A stretch of DNA of 64,000 bases from Paenibacillus_S sp043945595. GTDB taxonomy: Bacteria; Bacillota; Bacilli; Paenibacillales; NBRC-103111. This document shows positions 34,895-44,141 of this stretch, in pieces; the stretch's first letter is position 1, and every line of letters begins with the position of its first letter. The stretch is taken from NCBI RefSeq assembly GCF_043945595.1, contig NZ_JBIFNP010000001.1, forward strand, positions 496,001 to 560,000, given 5' to 3'. The position numbers and the translations under genes are program-made. Under the pieces are notes generated by a model. The model saw only the letters and a list, made by a program, of their open reading frames with translations. It was not told the DNA's origin and did not search any database.

Positions 34895-36223
34895 ATGAAG
34901 TATGGTAAGAAATTAGGAGCGCTCATGACCATATTTTGCATGATGTCCGTTATCGTACTGGGATGCTCGACGGATTCGGGCTCCGCTCCGGCCGGGGGAG
35001 ACGGGGCGAAGTCAGGGAAGGTGACTCTGCGGATTGCCTGGCAGACGTCGCCGGCCGGCGATAAGGTGAACCAGCAGCTGCTGGAGTCGTTTAAGAAGAC
35101 ACATCCCAATGTGGAGTTTGTGATCGAGACGGCGGAATCGGGCAAATATCCGTCGAAAATCTCGATGGACATAGCGGCGGACAACGTACCCGACACGTTC
35201 TTCTATTGGCGGCCGGAGCCGAGCTACGGCGTAGACAAATTCATTCAGGCCGGCGCTTTGGCGGATTTGTCGGAGATTCAGAATGAGGCGTTCTTCAAGG
35301 ATAATTTTGCCGACTACGCTGTCAGCACCTCAACCGTGAATGGCAAGCTGTATGCGATCCCGACCGGCTATGCGTTCATCATGTTCCTCGCCAACAAGGA
35401 AATCGTCGATAAGCTGGGCCTGAAGCTGCCGGAAACGTGGGATGAGCTGGTTAACCTCACCAATGTCGCCAAGGAAAAAGGCTACATCCCGTGGGGCATC
35501 TCAACCAAGCCGTTTGCCTCCGGCTGGGAAAGGCCGCTCGGCTACGTGTTCGACCGGTTCATGACGAACAAGGGCGAGAAAGGCGCACTGAACGCCTTTG
35601 GCGGCAAGGTGCCGTTTAATTCGCCGGAAGGGATTGCGGCGGCCGAGCATTTGTACGATCTGGTCGCAGGCAAATCCGCTCCCGATTCGACGACGCTGGA
35701 CGATACGCAGGCTACGTCAAAATATTTCAATACCGAGAAAGCGGTATTGTTCATTAACGGCACGTACGCTTTGCCGACGATCAAGCCCGAGCTGCTGCCG
35801 AAGCTGGTGCCATTGAAATTCCCGCCGATTCCAGGAGCGGCCGACAATAATCCGATCCAGGACAAGGACCTGACCGAGGTCGCTTATGTCAGCAGCAAGG
35901 CGTGGGCCGACCCGGTGAAAAAGCCGATCATGCTCGACTGGATCAAGTTCTTATGCAGCCAGGAATTTTCCGACGCCAAGGTGTACGATCAGCAGACGTT
36001 GACTCCTAATCAGGATCTCCAGCTCGATCCGACCAAGGTGGCGAAGATTCTCATCGATGCCAAAGCGATCGCCGATCCGGCCGATCAGGTGAAATGGCCG
36101 CTGTCCTTCGCCAATCCGGAGCGGAAGGAGCCGTTCTACAGCATCTATTCCGAATTTTGGGCCGGTAAATACACAGGCAAGGAGTTTGCGGAAAAGCTTC
36201 AGGAAATTTTTTATCAGAAGTAA
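34895..36223 (+). CDS. Sugar ABC transporter substrate-binding lipoprotein
   Basis: A 442-residue family 1 extracellular sugar binder. The signal peptide ends in a clear lipobox (VIVLGC, Cys24), so it is a lipoprotein on the outer face of the membrane. Diagnostic blocks are VTLRIAWQTSPAGDKVNQQL, AADNVPDTFFYWRPEP, LYAIPTGYAFIMFLANKEIV and a late YSIYSEFWAGKYTGKEFAEKL. A strong AAGGAGGG precedes the ATG. It forms an operon with the two following permeases; the ATPase (MsmK-like) is missing here, as is common in Bacillota, where a shared ATPase serves many importers. Confidence 0.92.
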   Translation: MKYGKKLGALMTIFCMMSVIVLGCSTDSGSAPAGGDGAKSGKVTLRIAWQTSPAGDKVNQQLLESFKKTHPNVEFVIETAESGKYPSKISMDIAADNVPDTFFYWRPEPSYGVDKFIQAGALADLSEIQNEAFFKDNFADYAVSTSTVNGKLYAIPTGYAFIMFLANKEIVDKLGLKLPETWDELVNLTNVAKEKGYIPWGISTKPFASGWERPLGYVFDRFMTNKGEKGALNAFGGKVPFNSPEGIAAAEHLYDLVAGKSAPDSTTLDDTQATSKYFNTEKAVLFINGTYALPTIKPELLPKLVPLKFPPIPGAADNNPIQDKDLTEVAYVSSKAWADPVKKPIMLDWIKFLCSQEFSDAKVYDQQTLTPNQDLQLDPTKVAKILIDAKAIADPADQVKWPLSFANPERKEPFYSIYSEFWAGKYTGKEFAEKLQEIFYQK

Positions 36224-36310
36224 GAAACAGGCTGCAGGGTGCGGCGACTCGTTGGCGCTTTACTTCGCCGCGCCTTCCCAGCCCCATTCTGATGCAAAAG
36301 AGAGGGCAAT

Positions 36311-37180
36311 ATGGGAGTACTTAAATTCAGAGCGTTCTATTTCGTGTATATCATCCCGGCGCTGCTGCTGTATTGCGTGTTTTTCATCCTGCCGTTCGTG
36401 CAGACGGTGATTTACAGCTTCTATAACTGGGATGGCATTAATACGCCGATTTTCCTCGGATTCAAAAACTATTGGGAGATGTTTCACGACAAGGTGTTTT
36501 ATGCGAGCACGGGCCGGGTGTTAAAATGGGCCCTGATCCAGGGCATCGTGCAGACCGGCATCGCACTGCTGTTAGCCAACCTGCTGAAAGGCAAGCTGAA
36601 GGGCTCGAAGTTTTTCAGATCGGTCTATTTCATTCCCGTCGTCATGTCGTCGGCCGCGATCTGCGTCATGTTCACGGTGATGTACGATAACGACATCGGA
36701 CTTTTAAATGCGCTGCTGCGCTCGATTGGGCTGGGAAGCTGGGCACGGGTGTGGCTGGGGGACGCCCAGGTCGCATTTTATGCGGCTATCGCGGTGCCGA
36801 TCTGGCAGGGCATCGGGCTGTACATGGTCATATTGCTCTCCGGGCTGCAGTCAGTGCCCGAGGAAATCTACGAGTCGGCCCGGATGGACGGGGCCAATGC
36901 ATGGCAGCAGCTGACGAGCATCACGATTCCGATGATCTGGAGCATCATCCAGATCTGCATCATTCTCACGGTGTCGGGCACGTTCAAAAATTTTGACTAC
37001 GTGTATATTTTGACCGCCGGAGGGCCGGGGAGCTCGACGCACGTGCTGGCCACTTATATGTACGACAAGGCCTTTGTCGGCCTCCGGTACGGATACGGAA
37101 CGGCCGTTGCAGTGATCATCTTCCTCCTCGGCCTTGCTTTTACCGTCCTGTTCCGTGCGCTCACCAAATCGAGGGATTAA
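36311..37180 (+). CDS. Sugar ABC transporter permease (MalF/UgpA type)
   Basis: A 289-residue inner membrane protein with six predicted TM segments (first IIPALLLYCVFFILPFVQTV). The EAA loop that contacts the ATPase reads PEEIYESARMDGANAWQQL, followed by ITIPMIWS. It is preceded by GAGGG and lies 87 nt after the binding lipoprotein. It partners with the next permease to form the import channel. Confidence 0.92.
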   Translation: MGVLKFRAFYFVYIIPALLLYCVFFILPFVQTVIYSFYNWDGINTPIFLGFKNYWEMFHDKVFYASTGRVLKWALIQGIVQTGIALLLANLLKGKLKGSKFFRSVYFIPVVMSSAAICVMFTVMYDNDIGLLNALLRSIGLGSWARVWLGDAQVAFYAAIAVPIWQGIGLYMVILLSGLQSVPEEIYESARMDGANAWQQLTSITIPMIWSIIQICIILTVSGTFKNFDYVYILTAGGPGSSTHVLATYMYDKAFVGLRYGYGTAVAVIIFLLGLAFTVLFRALTKSRD

Positions 37181-37199
37181 CGGAAAGGAGGAAGCGACC

Positions 37200-38048
37200 T
37201 TGATAAGCGCAAGAGACGCCCTGCTGAAGAGGCGTACCTTCAGCACAATCAAATACACGCTGCTGCTGCTTTACTCCGCAGTGACCATTTTCCCGCTGCT
37301 GTGGACGTTCTCGAATTCGTTTCGGACCAACGATGAGATTTTCTCGAAATTCGCCATCGTTCCGGAAAGCTTTTCTTATGTGAAAAATTACGAGATGATT
37401 TTCTCGACCAACATTCCGCTTGCTTTTTACAACTCCTTCACCATTACGTGGCTGAGCCTGTTCATCATGCTGGTCTGCGCCATTCCGGCGGCTTACCTGC
37501 TGTCCCAGTACCGGTTCAAATACGCGCAGCTGATTTATTTGTTTTTTGTGATCGGGATCATCGTTCCGAGGCTGTCGATCCTGATTGCCGAATTCAAAAA
37601 CTATCAGATGTTCGGTTTTCTCGGCAAGCAGTATCCGATCACGCTGTGCTACGCCACGTTCGAGCTTTCAATCGCGATCTTCCTGCTCGTCGGCTTCATG
37701 CAGAGCATTCCGCCGTCCTTGATCGAATCGGCGAAGATCGACGGGGCGAACTCGCTGGATATTTTGCTCAAGGTGGTCATGCCGATCAGCCGCAACGGTA
37801 TCGTGACCGTCATTATATTGGCGTTCGTCTCGATCTGGAACGAATATGCCTATGCGATGGTGATGATTCCGAACATCAAGTTCCGCACGCTTACGATCCT
37901 GCTGGCCTCGGCCAAAAACGAATTTTTCGTCGAGTACGGCATGATGTCTGCCGGTGTCATTGTGGCTGTCGTCCCGATGATCATGGTGTACAGCTTCCTG
38001 CAGGACAAAATCATCAACGGCATGGTGGCGGGCGCAGTCAAAGGCTGA
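37200..38048 (+). CDS. Sugar ABC transporter permease (MalG/UgpE type)
   Basis: A 282-residue permease with six TM segments and the EAA loop PPSLIESAKIDGANSLDILL followed by VVMPISRNG. I chose the TTG at 37200 because AAAGGAGG stands about 9 nt upstream and the protein then begins with the usual cytoplasmic basic segment (LLKRRTFSTIKY); an upstream ATG at 37134 lies inside the previous gene and gives an atypical N-terminus. The pair with the previous permease is the normal arrangement for carbohydrate importers. Confidence 0.9.
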   Translation: MISARDALLKRRTFSTIKYTLLLLYSAVTIFPLLWTFSNSFRTNDEIFSKFAIVPESFSYVKNYEMIFSTNIPLAFYNSFTITWLSLFIMLVCAIPAAYLLSQYRFKYAQLIYLFFVIGIIVPRLSILIAEFKNYQMFGFLGKQYPITLCYATFELSIAIFLLVGFMQSIPPSLIESAKIDGANSLDILLKVVMPISRNGIVTVIILAFVSIWNEYAYAMVMIPNIKFRTLTILLASAKNEFFVEYGMMSAGVIVAVVPMIMVYSFLQDKIINGMVAGAVKG

Positions 38049-38098
38049 TACTGAACCAAAGGAACATGCAGGAATCAAGGGAACAGGAGGACATTCCG

Positions 38099-39088
38099 AT
38101 GTGGAAACTTGCCATCATAGGATGCTCGAAGTTTGTGTATGATTTCATATACGATTGTACCAAAAGATATCCTCTGGAGCTGGCCGCAATATGCGACAGC
38201 AGGCCGAACGCCGAGGCGTTCAGCGCCAGATACCGCTGCCCGGCCGTCTTCGAGGACTATAAGGAAATGCTGGAGCGCACGCGGCCGGATCTGGTGATCT
38301 CCTTTCCGAACTATGCGGATCAATACGAGGTGGCCCGCGACTGCTTGCTGGCGGGAGCCCATGTATTGGCCGAGCGGCCCGTTTGCTTGAGCTCGGAGCA
38401 GGCCAGCAGCCTGGCGGAAGTCGAACGCCAAACGCACCGTTACGTGATGGCCCGGCTGAACCGCAGGTTCACGCCGTCCTATGCGATGGCGAAGCAGGTG
38501 ATCGCAGGGCCCGAGTTCGGCAAGCCGGCGATGTATTTGGCCAAGTACCATGCGTCCGCTTACGACTCGGAGAGCAGCTTCCTGTGGAACCATACCGTGC
38601 ATCATCTGGATGTGGCGCGGTACTTGCTGGGGGAGCTGGAGCTGCTTCACGCCGAACGGGTGTACGCGGACCCGCAAAGAGTCGGCTACAACATTTCGTT
38701 CCGGTCGGAGGGCGGCTGCATCGGGGTGATCCAGACCAGCTCGCTGCAATCTGGGGAATATCCGATGGAACGCGTTGAAATCACCGGACATTTGCGCAAT
38801 GTCGTCGTAGACAATATCAGGTCGGTGCAGTATTATCGCCCGGCTCCGAGAAGAGAAACGATGGACGAAATGGGCTTCGCGAAGGGCGGTGATACATTGG
38901 TCTGGACGCCCAACTTCGCCCAGCTGAACAATTTCACCTTCTACGGCTTCGAGAATATGTTCGAGCATCTGGTTCGGTGCCTCGCTACCGGCGATAAGCC
39001 CGCGCTGCATATGGGCGACACGCTCAGAACATTGGAGCTGGTGGAACGGCTGGGCGAGCTGATCGAGCCGGATCTGCGCAATACGTAA
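38099..39088 (+). CDS. Gfo/Idh/MocA-family oxidoreductase
   Basis: A 329-residue NAD(P)-dependent dehydrogenase. The N-terminal Rossmann part starts WKLAIIGCSKFVYDFIYD with a degenerate glycine motif (GCSKF in place of GxGxxG), followed by ICDSRPNAEAFSARY and a conserved alpha/beta layout. The GAHVLAERPVCLSSEQA segment matches the family EKP motif but reads ERP, so the conserved Lys of the catalytic site is replaced by Arg. The C-terminal domain contains HTVHHLDVARYLLGE. AGGAGG precedes the ATG. It lies between the permeases and a glycoside hydrolase and probably acts on the released sugar, though the altered motifs make catalysis uncertain. Confidence 0.85.
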   Translation: MWKLAIIGCSKFVYDFIYDCTKRYPLELAAICDSRPNAEAFSARYRCPAVFEDYKEMLERTRPDLVISFPNYADQYEVARDCLLAGAHVLAERPVCLSSEQASSLAEVERQTHRYVMARLNRRFTPSYAMAKQVIAGPEFGKPAMYLAKYHASAYDSESSFLWNHTVHHLDVARYLLGELELLHAERVYADPQRVGYNISFRSEGGCIGVIQTSSLQSGEYPMERVEITGHLRNVVVDNIRSVQYYRPAPRRETMDEMGFAKGGDTLVWTPNFAQLNNFTFYGFENMFEHLVRCLATGDKPALHMGDTLRTLELVERLGELIEPDLRNT

Positions 39089-39130
39089 TATACCGTGAGG
39101 CCATATAAACAGGAAGAGGATGAGGAAACG

Positions 39131-41270
39131 ATGACGGAACAACAGCAAACGCAGCTGCCCTGGTATCGCCGTGCGGTGCGCTGGGGACAAACGAACCTGA
39201 CCGAGATGGACCCGGTCAACTGGGACAAGGAGTTCTGGAAGCAGTATTGGAAGCAAACGAAGGTGCAGGGCGTCATTATTAACGCGGGTGGCATCGTTGC
39301 TTATTATCCGAGCAAGCTGGAGATGCAGTATCGCGCGGAAGGCTTGGGCGACCGGGATTTGTTCGGCGAATTCGCAGAGGAAGCGAGGCAAGCCGGTCTG
39401 CTCGTACTAGCCCGCATGGATATTAACCGGGCGACCAAGGAATTTTACGACCGTCATCCGGATTGGTTCGTCGTGGATGCCCAAGGCGAGCCTCTCACGT
39501 CGAACGGCCGATATTTCTCCTGCGTGAACAGCCCTTATTACAAGGAGTTCATTCCCGAAGTACTGAAGGAAGTCATCGACAAATACCGCCCGGAAGGGTT
39601 TACGGACAACAGCTGGACGGGCGCCTCGCGCAAAGTCATCTGCCACTGCAGCTACTGCAAGGCGAAATTCAAAGCCGATAAAGGGCTGGACCTGCCTGCA
39701 GCTTCCGACTATAACGACCCCGTTTACCGGCAGTGGATTCAGTGGAGCTATGCGTGCCGTATCGAGAACTGGGATTTGTTCAACGAAATCACGACCCGCT
39801 ACGGCGGCCCCGATTGCTACTGGCTCGGCATGTTTAATGCGGACCCGTTCCGGCCGCACACGAACTTCTGCGATTTGCAGGAAATCGGCAAACGCTCGAA
39901 AATCATGATGTGCGACCACCAGTCACGGGAGCCGCGGACCGGCTTCGAGCAGAACAGCTTGAACGGCCTGCTGCTGCACGGACTCGCGGGATGGGACACG
40001 GTCATCCCGGAGAGCATGTCCAACTACATCCGGGGCGTCCGGCACCTTTCGCCAGGGCAGCAATCCGGCGAAGGAAACCCGGCTGTGGATGCTCTCCGGC
40101 ATGGCCGGTGGAATCTCCCCTTGGTACCATCACGTCGGAGCGGTTCAGGAGGACAGGCGCCAATTCAACAACGCTCCTCCGGTGATGCAGTGGCACGAGC
40201 GGAATGAGACCTACTTATACAACCGGCAGCCGGTGGCGAATATCGGCCTGTTGTGGTCCCAGGAAAATACCGAATTTTACGGCCGCGACGACGTCGAGGA
40301 GAAGGTGTCGCTGCCATGGCACGGCTTCGTGCGGGCGATGACCCGCGCGAGAATCCCGTTCCTTCCCGTCCATGCCGACCATATCGACCGCGAGGCGGCG
40401 AAGCTGAGCCTGCTCATTCTGCCGGATTTGGCCGCGATGACGGACGCTCAATGCGAGGCCGTACAGCGGTTCGTCGAGTCGGGAGGCAGCCTGCTGTTTA
40501 CCGGCATGGCTGCTACGCTTAACGAATGGGGCGAGCGCCGCGGGCCCTTCCCGCTGGAGAGGGTGACCGGTCTCCGGCACCTGCATGAGGTCGCCGGCAC
40601 GGAGGGCAAGTCGAGCTCGAACTGGGAAGTGTTCGAAACGCACAATTATTTCCGGCTGCCTGAGGACCGCCACCCGGTTGTCGCGGGATTTGAAGAAACC
40701 GCGACACTTCCCTTCGGCGGATCGGTTCGTCTCGTGGAGTCCGACGGCAGGCTTCACCCAATCGCAACGTATATTCCGGATTATCCGATCTATCCGCCGG
40801 AATTCAGCTGGGTCCGGGAGCCGCATACGGACATTCCGGTGATGCTGGCCGGGGAGCATCCCGCCGGCGGACGCATCTTTTATTTTGCCGGCGATGTGGA
40901 TCGCTCGTACGGACGCACGTTCCTGCCGGATTTGGGAGACTTGCTGGCCAATGCGGTGAAATGGGCCGCAAACGACAGCCTTCCGGTCAAGATCGAAGGC
41001 CCCGGTTACCTGGACTGCAAGCTTTACAAGCAGGACGGCAGGTGGATATTGCATATCGTGAACCTGAGCGGCACGAACCAGAATCCCGGGTATGTCGAGG
41101 AGTTCTTGCCGGTTGGGCCGCTCAAAGTTTCGATTCGCACCGGAGAGACCGCTCCGCAGCGGGCGTTATTGAGAGTTGCCGGTACGGAACTGAAGCCGGC
41201 TGCGGCCGACGGCTGGACAACGCTTCAGCTCGATTCGGTCGTCAGCCACGAGCTGATTGTTTTGGAATAG
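39131..41270 (+). pseudogene. Glycoside hydrolase with beta-galactosidase trimerisation-like domain, frameshifted
   Basis: Two consecutive frames belong to one protein of about 713 residues. The first (39131 to about 40043) is a TIM-barrel like the hypothetical glycosyl hydrolase group GHL6, with PDWFVVDAQGEPL, CVNSPYYKEFIPEVLKEV, FTDNSWTG and CHCSYCKAKF. The second frame continues with TFRQGSNPAKETRLWM, VANIGLLWSQENTEFYGR and a class I glutamine amidotransferase-like fold (LLILPDLAAMTDAQC, FVESGGSLLFTG) typical of the beta-galactosidase trimerisation domain. The join needs removal of one base near 40042-40046 (an extra G in GTCCGGCACC). GAGGAAACG precedes the ATG. The enzyme would be cytoplasmic (no signal peptide) and act on an imported oligosaccharide. 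Confidence 0.8.
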
Positions 41271-41362
41271 CAGGCTTTGAAGCGGGGGCACCGGAGGAGG
41301 TGTCTCCGCCTCTGCTTTGTCCCTATACGATAATACGAAGATATGAAGGAGGTAATACAAGC

Positions 41363-42349
41363 ATGAAGCAGGTTATCGACGCTTATTCGCACGTCGGCTC
41401 ACCGCGGTACGGCGCGCTGAAGGACGCTCTGGACAATATGAAACGATGGGGCATCGGCAAATCCGTCCTCGTTCTCGCTAAAACTGTGCCCGATTTCGGG
41501 GCCTTGTTCGATGGAATTCGCATGCACCCGGATACGGTGAGGGGGATCGGCATCCCGTTCGGAGCGAGCTCTGCACAGCGCGAGGCGTTAGCGGAGCTGC
41601 AGCTGCAGGCCGGCGTACTCGGCCTCAGAATGGAGCCGGAGGAGACGCTCGGCAATCCGCGCATAGTGGAGCGGCTCGGCGCTGCGGGCAGATGGATCTT
41701 CGCCATCCATCCGTTCGGCAGCCCTGAGCTGACGGCGGCGTATCTCGATTGGCTGGAGCACTTCCCGCAGGGACGGATCGCCGCGCCTCATCTGCTCGTC
41801 GCCGAATCGCGGCTCGAGGAGCTGAGCGGAAATCCGTATATGGAGAAGCTGCTGCAGCATCCGCGGTTTTATGCGATCTTTTCCCGGCATGGAGGCGTGG
41901 GGAGCAAGGAAGCGTACCCTCACCGGGATTTGCTGCCATGGGTTTCTTACGTGCTGAAACATGCCGGAACGGAGCGGGTGATGTGGGGCAGCGAGTTCCC
42001 GGTCATTTACTCTCGCAACGAATCGATGCCGCAATGCCAGGAATGGCTATCCGAGCTTCATCCCGATTTAACTGCGGACCAGCTGCAGGCGATGATGCAT
42101 GACAATGCGGAGCGGGTCTTTTTCTCCGAGCCTGCTGAGGTGCCTGCGGACGTGCCGCTTCCGGGCTGGATTCGTGAGCAGTTCGATCACAAGCAGTTTG
42201 TCTGGGTGTACACCCAAGATCCGGTGAAGGTTCCGGTTTATTTGTACGATCGGCTGCTGACGGGATATTTGAAGTCGGAGGAGCTGCAAAGAGGCGACGG
42301 CTTTTCGCAATATATTATCAATAAGCTGGAAACGGTTCTGATGGATTGA
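41363..42349 (+). CDS. Amidohydrolase-family protein with altered metal site
   Basis: A 328-residue TIM-barrel protein of the amidohydrolase 2 type, recognisable from IDAYSHVG at the N-terminus, IFAIHPFGSPELTAAYLDWL, FSRHGGVG and ERVMWGSEFPVIYSRNE near the end, then NAERVF. In active members the first motif is DxHxH and the late motif is GSD; here they read D-A-Y-S-H and GSE, so two metal ligands are substituted. It may bind a different metal, use another mechanism or be inactive. GAAGGAGG lies upstream of the ATG, 93 nt after the glycoside hydrolase. It is the last gene of the carbohydrate cluster. Confidence 0.82.
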   Translation: MKQVIDAYSHVGSPRYGALKDALDNMKRWGIGKSVLVLAKTVPDFGALFDGIRMHPDTVRGIGIPFGASSAQREALAELQLQAGVLGLRMEPEETLGNPRIVERLGAAGRWIFAIHPFGSPELTAAYLDWLEHFPQGRIAAPHLLVAESRLEELSGNPYMEKLLQHPRFYAIFSRHGGVGSKEAYPHRDLLPWVSYVLKHAGTERVMWGSEFPVIYSRNESMPQCQEWLSELHPDLTADQLQAMMHDNAERVFFSEPAEVPADVPLPGWIREQFDHKQFVWVYTQDPVKVPVYLYDRLLTGYLKSEELQRGDGFSQYIINKLETVLMD

Positions 42350-42641
42350 TGGAGGACCCGCGAAAAAACCTGCCAGGCCGCAGAAACCGTATAAGCCAAT
42401 CCGATACGTAGCAGCATGTTCCGATTGGCTTTCAATGCGATCGCCCAGGATCCTCACCCGCTCGGATTTATTGCCTGCTGGGTCGGTGTGACACGTCAAA
42501 AGCGAAAAAGAAGAAAAGAGGGCAAGCGACAATGACAACCTTATTTTATTGATTAAAATCGAGAGTGTTTAGTGTATGACCTGAACTGATATCTAGACAT
42601 GTGTACCAAATAAATGTATGGGGCTCATGCATCGAACATGC

Positions 42642-42680
42642 AAAATGACCAGCGAAGTTAATTTCTGTCTGGTCATTTTT
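42642..42680 (+). terminator. Intrinsic terminator after the carbohydrate cluster
   Basis: AAAATGACCAG / CTGGTCATTTT with a 16-nt loop and a T-tract on the plus strand. It lies about 290 nt after the amidohydrolase stop; the sequence in between holds no gene I can support. Confidence 0.75.
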
Positions 42681-42688
42681 ACACTACA

Positions 42689-43030
42689 TTATGTACTTCC
42701 ACAAAAGCCGGGATACGAATGCTGGTAGCCAAGATATGAATTCGAATACCCCATAGCGAGGGAGCCAATATCCTCCATAAAGGCTTTTGCAGGATAAATA
42801 TTGTATATGAATAAGCCTAACAAGCAGCCAATCATTACTAAAGAAAAAGTCTGGACTTCAACTCTCTCCCATATCACAAAGAAGAAAAAGAATGTCGGTA
42901 TTGCCGCATTTAAGAGAAGGCCGTCAAGGCCATCGATAAAATTGATTGCATTGGCTGAATCTACAATAAATAAGAGCATTAGAATCAGATAAACGGAAAT
43001 TGGAAGGTTTAATGAAAAAACTCAAATATG
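42689..43030 (-). pseudogene. Fragment of an MraY/WecA-family phospho-sugar transferase
   Basis: On the minus strand a frame of about 110 residues reads NLPISVYLILMLLFIVDSAN, AINFIDGLDGLL, a hydrophobic stretch, then GLFIYNIYPAKAFMEDIGSLAMG. This is the middle of MraY (SNAVNLTDGLDG ... NAHPAKVFMGDTGSLALG), the enzyme making lipid I in peptidoglycan synthesis. The GDTGS motif is degenerate (EDIGS), the N-terminal half is absent, an in-frame TGA closes the frame upstream, and the C-terminal part is replaced by unrelated sequence. The fragment is more AT-rich than its neighbours, suggesting that it came in from elsewhere. Confidence 0.65.
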
Positions 43031-43101
43031 AACTTAAATCAGGAGAGACGTTACCGTTTCACTTATAGAATAAGGGAGAGCAGGACTGTAAAGCTAAAAC
43101 T

Positions 43102-43908
43102 TCAGCCGCTTATCGTCCCATCTTGACTCTCATTCCCTATATGCTTATTCAAAAAAGCGATGCTGACCTCCAGCGCCTCCTCGAGATAAGGGGTAGTTCC
43201 CGTAAAAGGATGCCCGATTCCGAAAGTGTGGTCCGATCCGGTGAGGGTAATGAACGTATGTTCAGGGGTGACCGCCTTCAGCGTGCGATATCCTTCAATT
43301 AACCGCGGGGCGTCGTTGCTCCCTTGTACAATAAGCACAGGCTTCTGGAGCTGCGATAGCAGCAGGGTCGTATCGAACCTTTTTTGGTTCAGCAGCACAT
43401 CCTTAGCCACCGGTCCCGGCTCGCCGTTGACCTGCGGATTCGGTTTCGGACCGCCGTTCCAAGCAATAACGGCTGATATTTCAGGGGACTCCGCAGCAAA
43501 AATAATACTGCTTGCACCGGCACGGCTGTGCCCAAGAATAGCTGCCTTACGATGATTATATTCGCTTGGAGCCGGCAGCTGCTTACGCTGCAAGTAACCC
43601 AATACCGCCGCCAGATCATCCAACTCCTTCGTTAGCGTACTGTTTCTTTGAACCTCTTCTTCGCTGGCTCCACTGTTTCGGACATCGATCCGGGTAAAAT
43701 TGTAACGGACGACATAAAATCCGCGCTCCGCTAGCTGAGCGGCAGCATAAGGCCAGAAGCCCCAGTCCTTGTGGCCTCGAAACCCATGGCTTAACAATAT
43801 GACGGGCTTGGCCGTACCGTCCTCTACAAACTCGACATCCCCGTGAATAACGTACCCATCCTTCAACTCGATTTGAAATTGCCTTTTCACTAAAATGGAT
43901 GAACTCAT
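43102..43908 (-). CDS. Alpha/beta hydrolase (dienelactone hydrolase-like)
   Basis: A 268-residue alpha/beta hydrolase. The oxyanion loop is LLSHGFRGHKD (about 38-48), the nucleophile elbow is LGHSRAGAS (Ser about 130), and the His is in GSDHTFG near the C-terminus, with Asp probably in NDAPRL. No signal peptide is seen. AAAGGAGCG precedes the ATG. Its leader contains a hairpin-terminator element shared with three sulfur-related transcription units nearby, so it is probably co-regulated with organosulfur uptake and may act on an ester or other small substrate of that pathway. Confidence 0.88.
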   Translation of the reverse strand: MSSSILVKRQFQIELKDGYVIHGDVEFVEDGTAKPVILLSHGFRGHKDWGFWPYAAAQLAERGFYVVRYNFTRIDVRNSGASEEEVQRNSTLTKELDDLAAVLGYLQRKQLPAPSEYNHRKAAILGHSRAGASSIIFAAESPEISAVIAWNGGPKPNPQVNGEPGPVAKDVLLNQKRFDTTLLLSQLQKPVLIVQGSNDAPRLIEGYRTLKAVTPEHTFITLTGSDHTFGIGHPFTGTTPYLEEALEVSIAFLNKHIGNESQDGTISG

Positions 43909-43934
43909 GTCAAATCGCTCCTTTTTTCTACAAT

Positions 43935-43983
43935 AAAATAAAAATAGAGACGCTGTAATATAGACGTCTCCGTTGGTACGGTC
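43935..43983 (-). promoter_or_regulatory. Leader element B: small hairpin fused to a terminator
   Basis: On the minus strand GACCGTACCAACGGAGAC (43983-43966) forms a 4-bp stem CCGT/ACGG with loop ACCA. The GGAGACG that follows pairs with CGTCTC to make a terminator ending in ATTTTTATTTT, just before the hydrolase ribosome-binding site. The same arrangement precedes three other units in this window (45241-45257, 45481-45498, 56953-56970). Confidence 0.55.
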
Positions 43984-44141
43984 AACTGTATAAGGTCAGA
44001 AAACACCATAGATTAAAAAGCTGTCGACAGTCTTCTTCACAGGCCAACCTGCCGTGCTGGCAAAAAAAAATTGAGCTCGAAGCGCTGCAATAAGATAGGC
44101 ATTTATCCCGTTTGGAGAGCCGGAGGGCTATCCCCATCATT

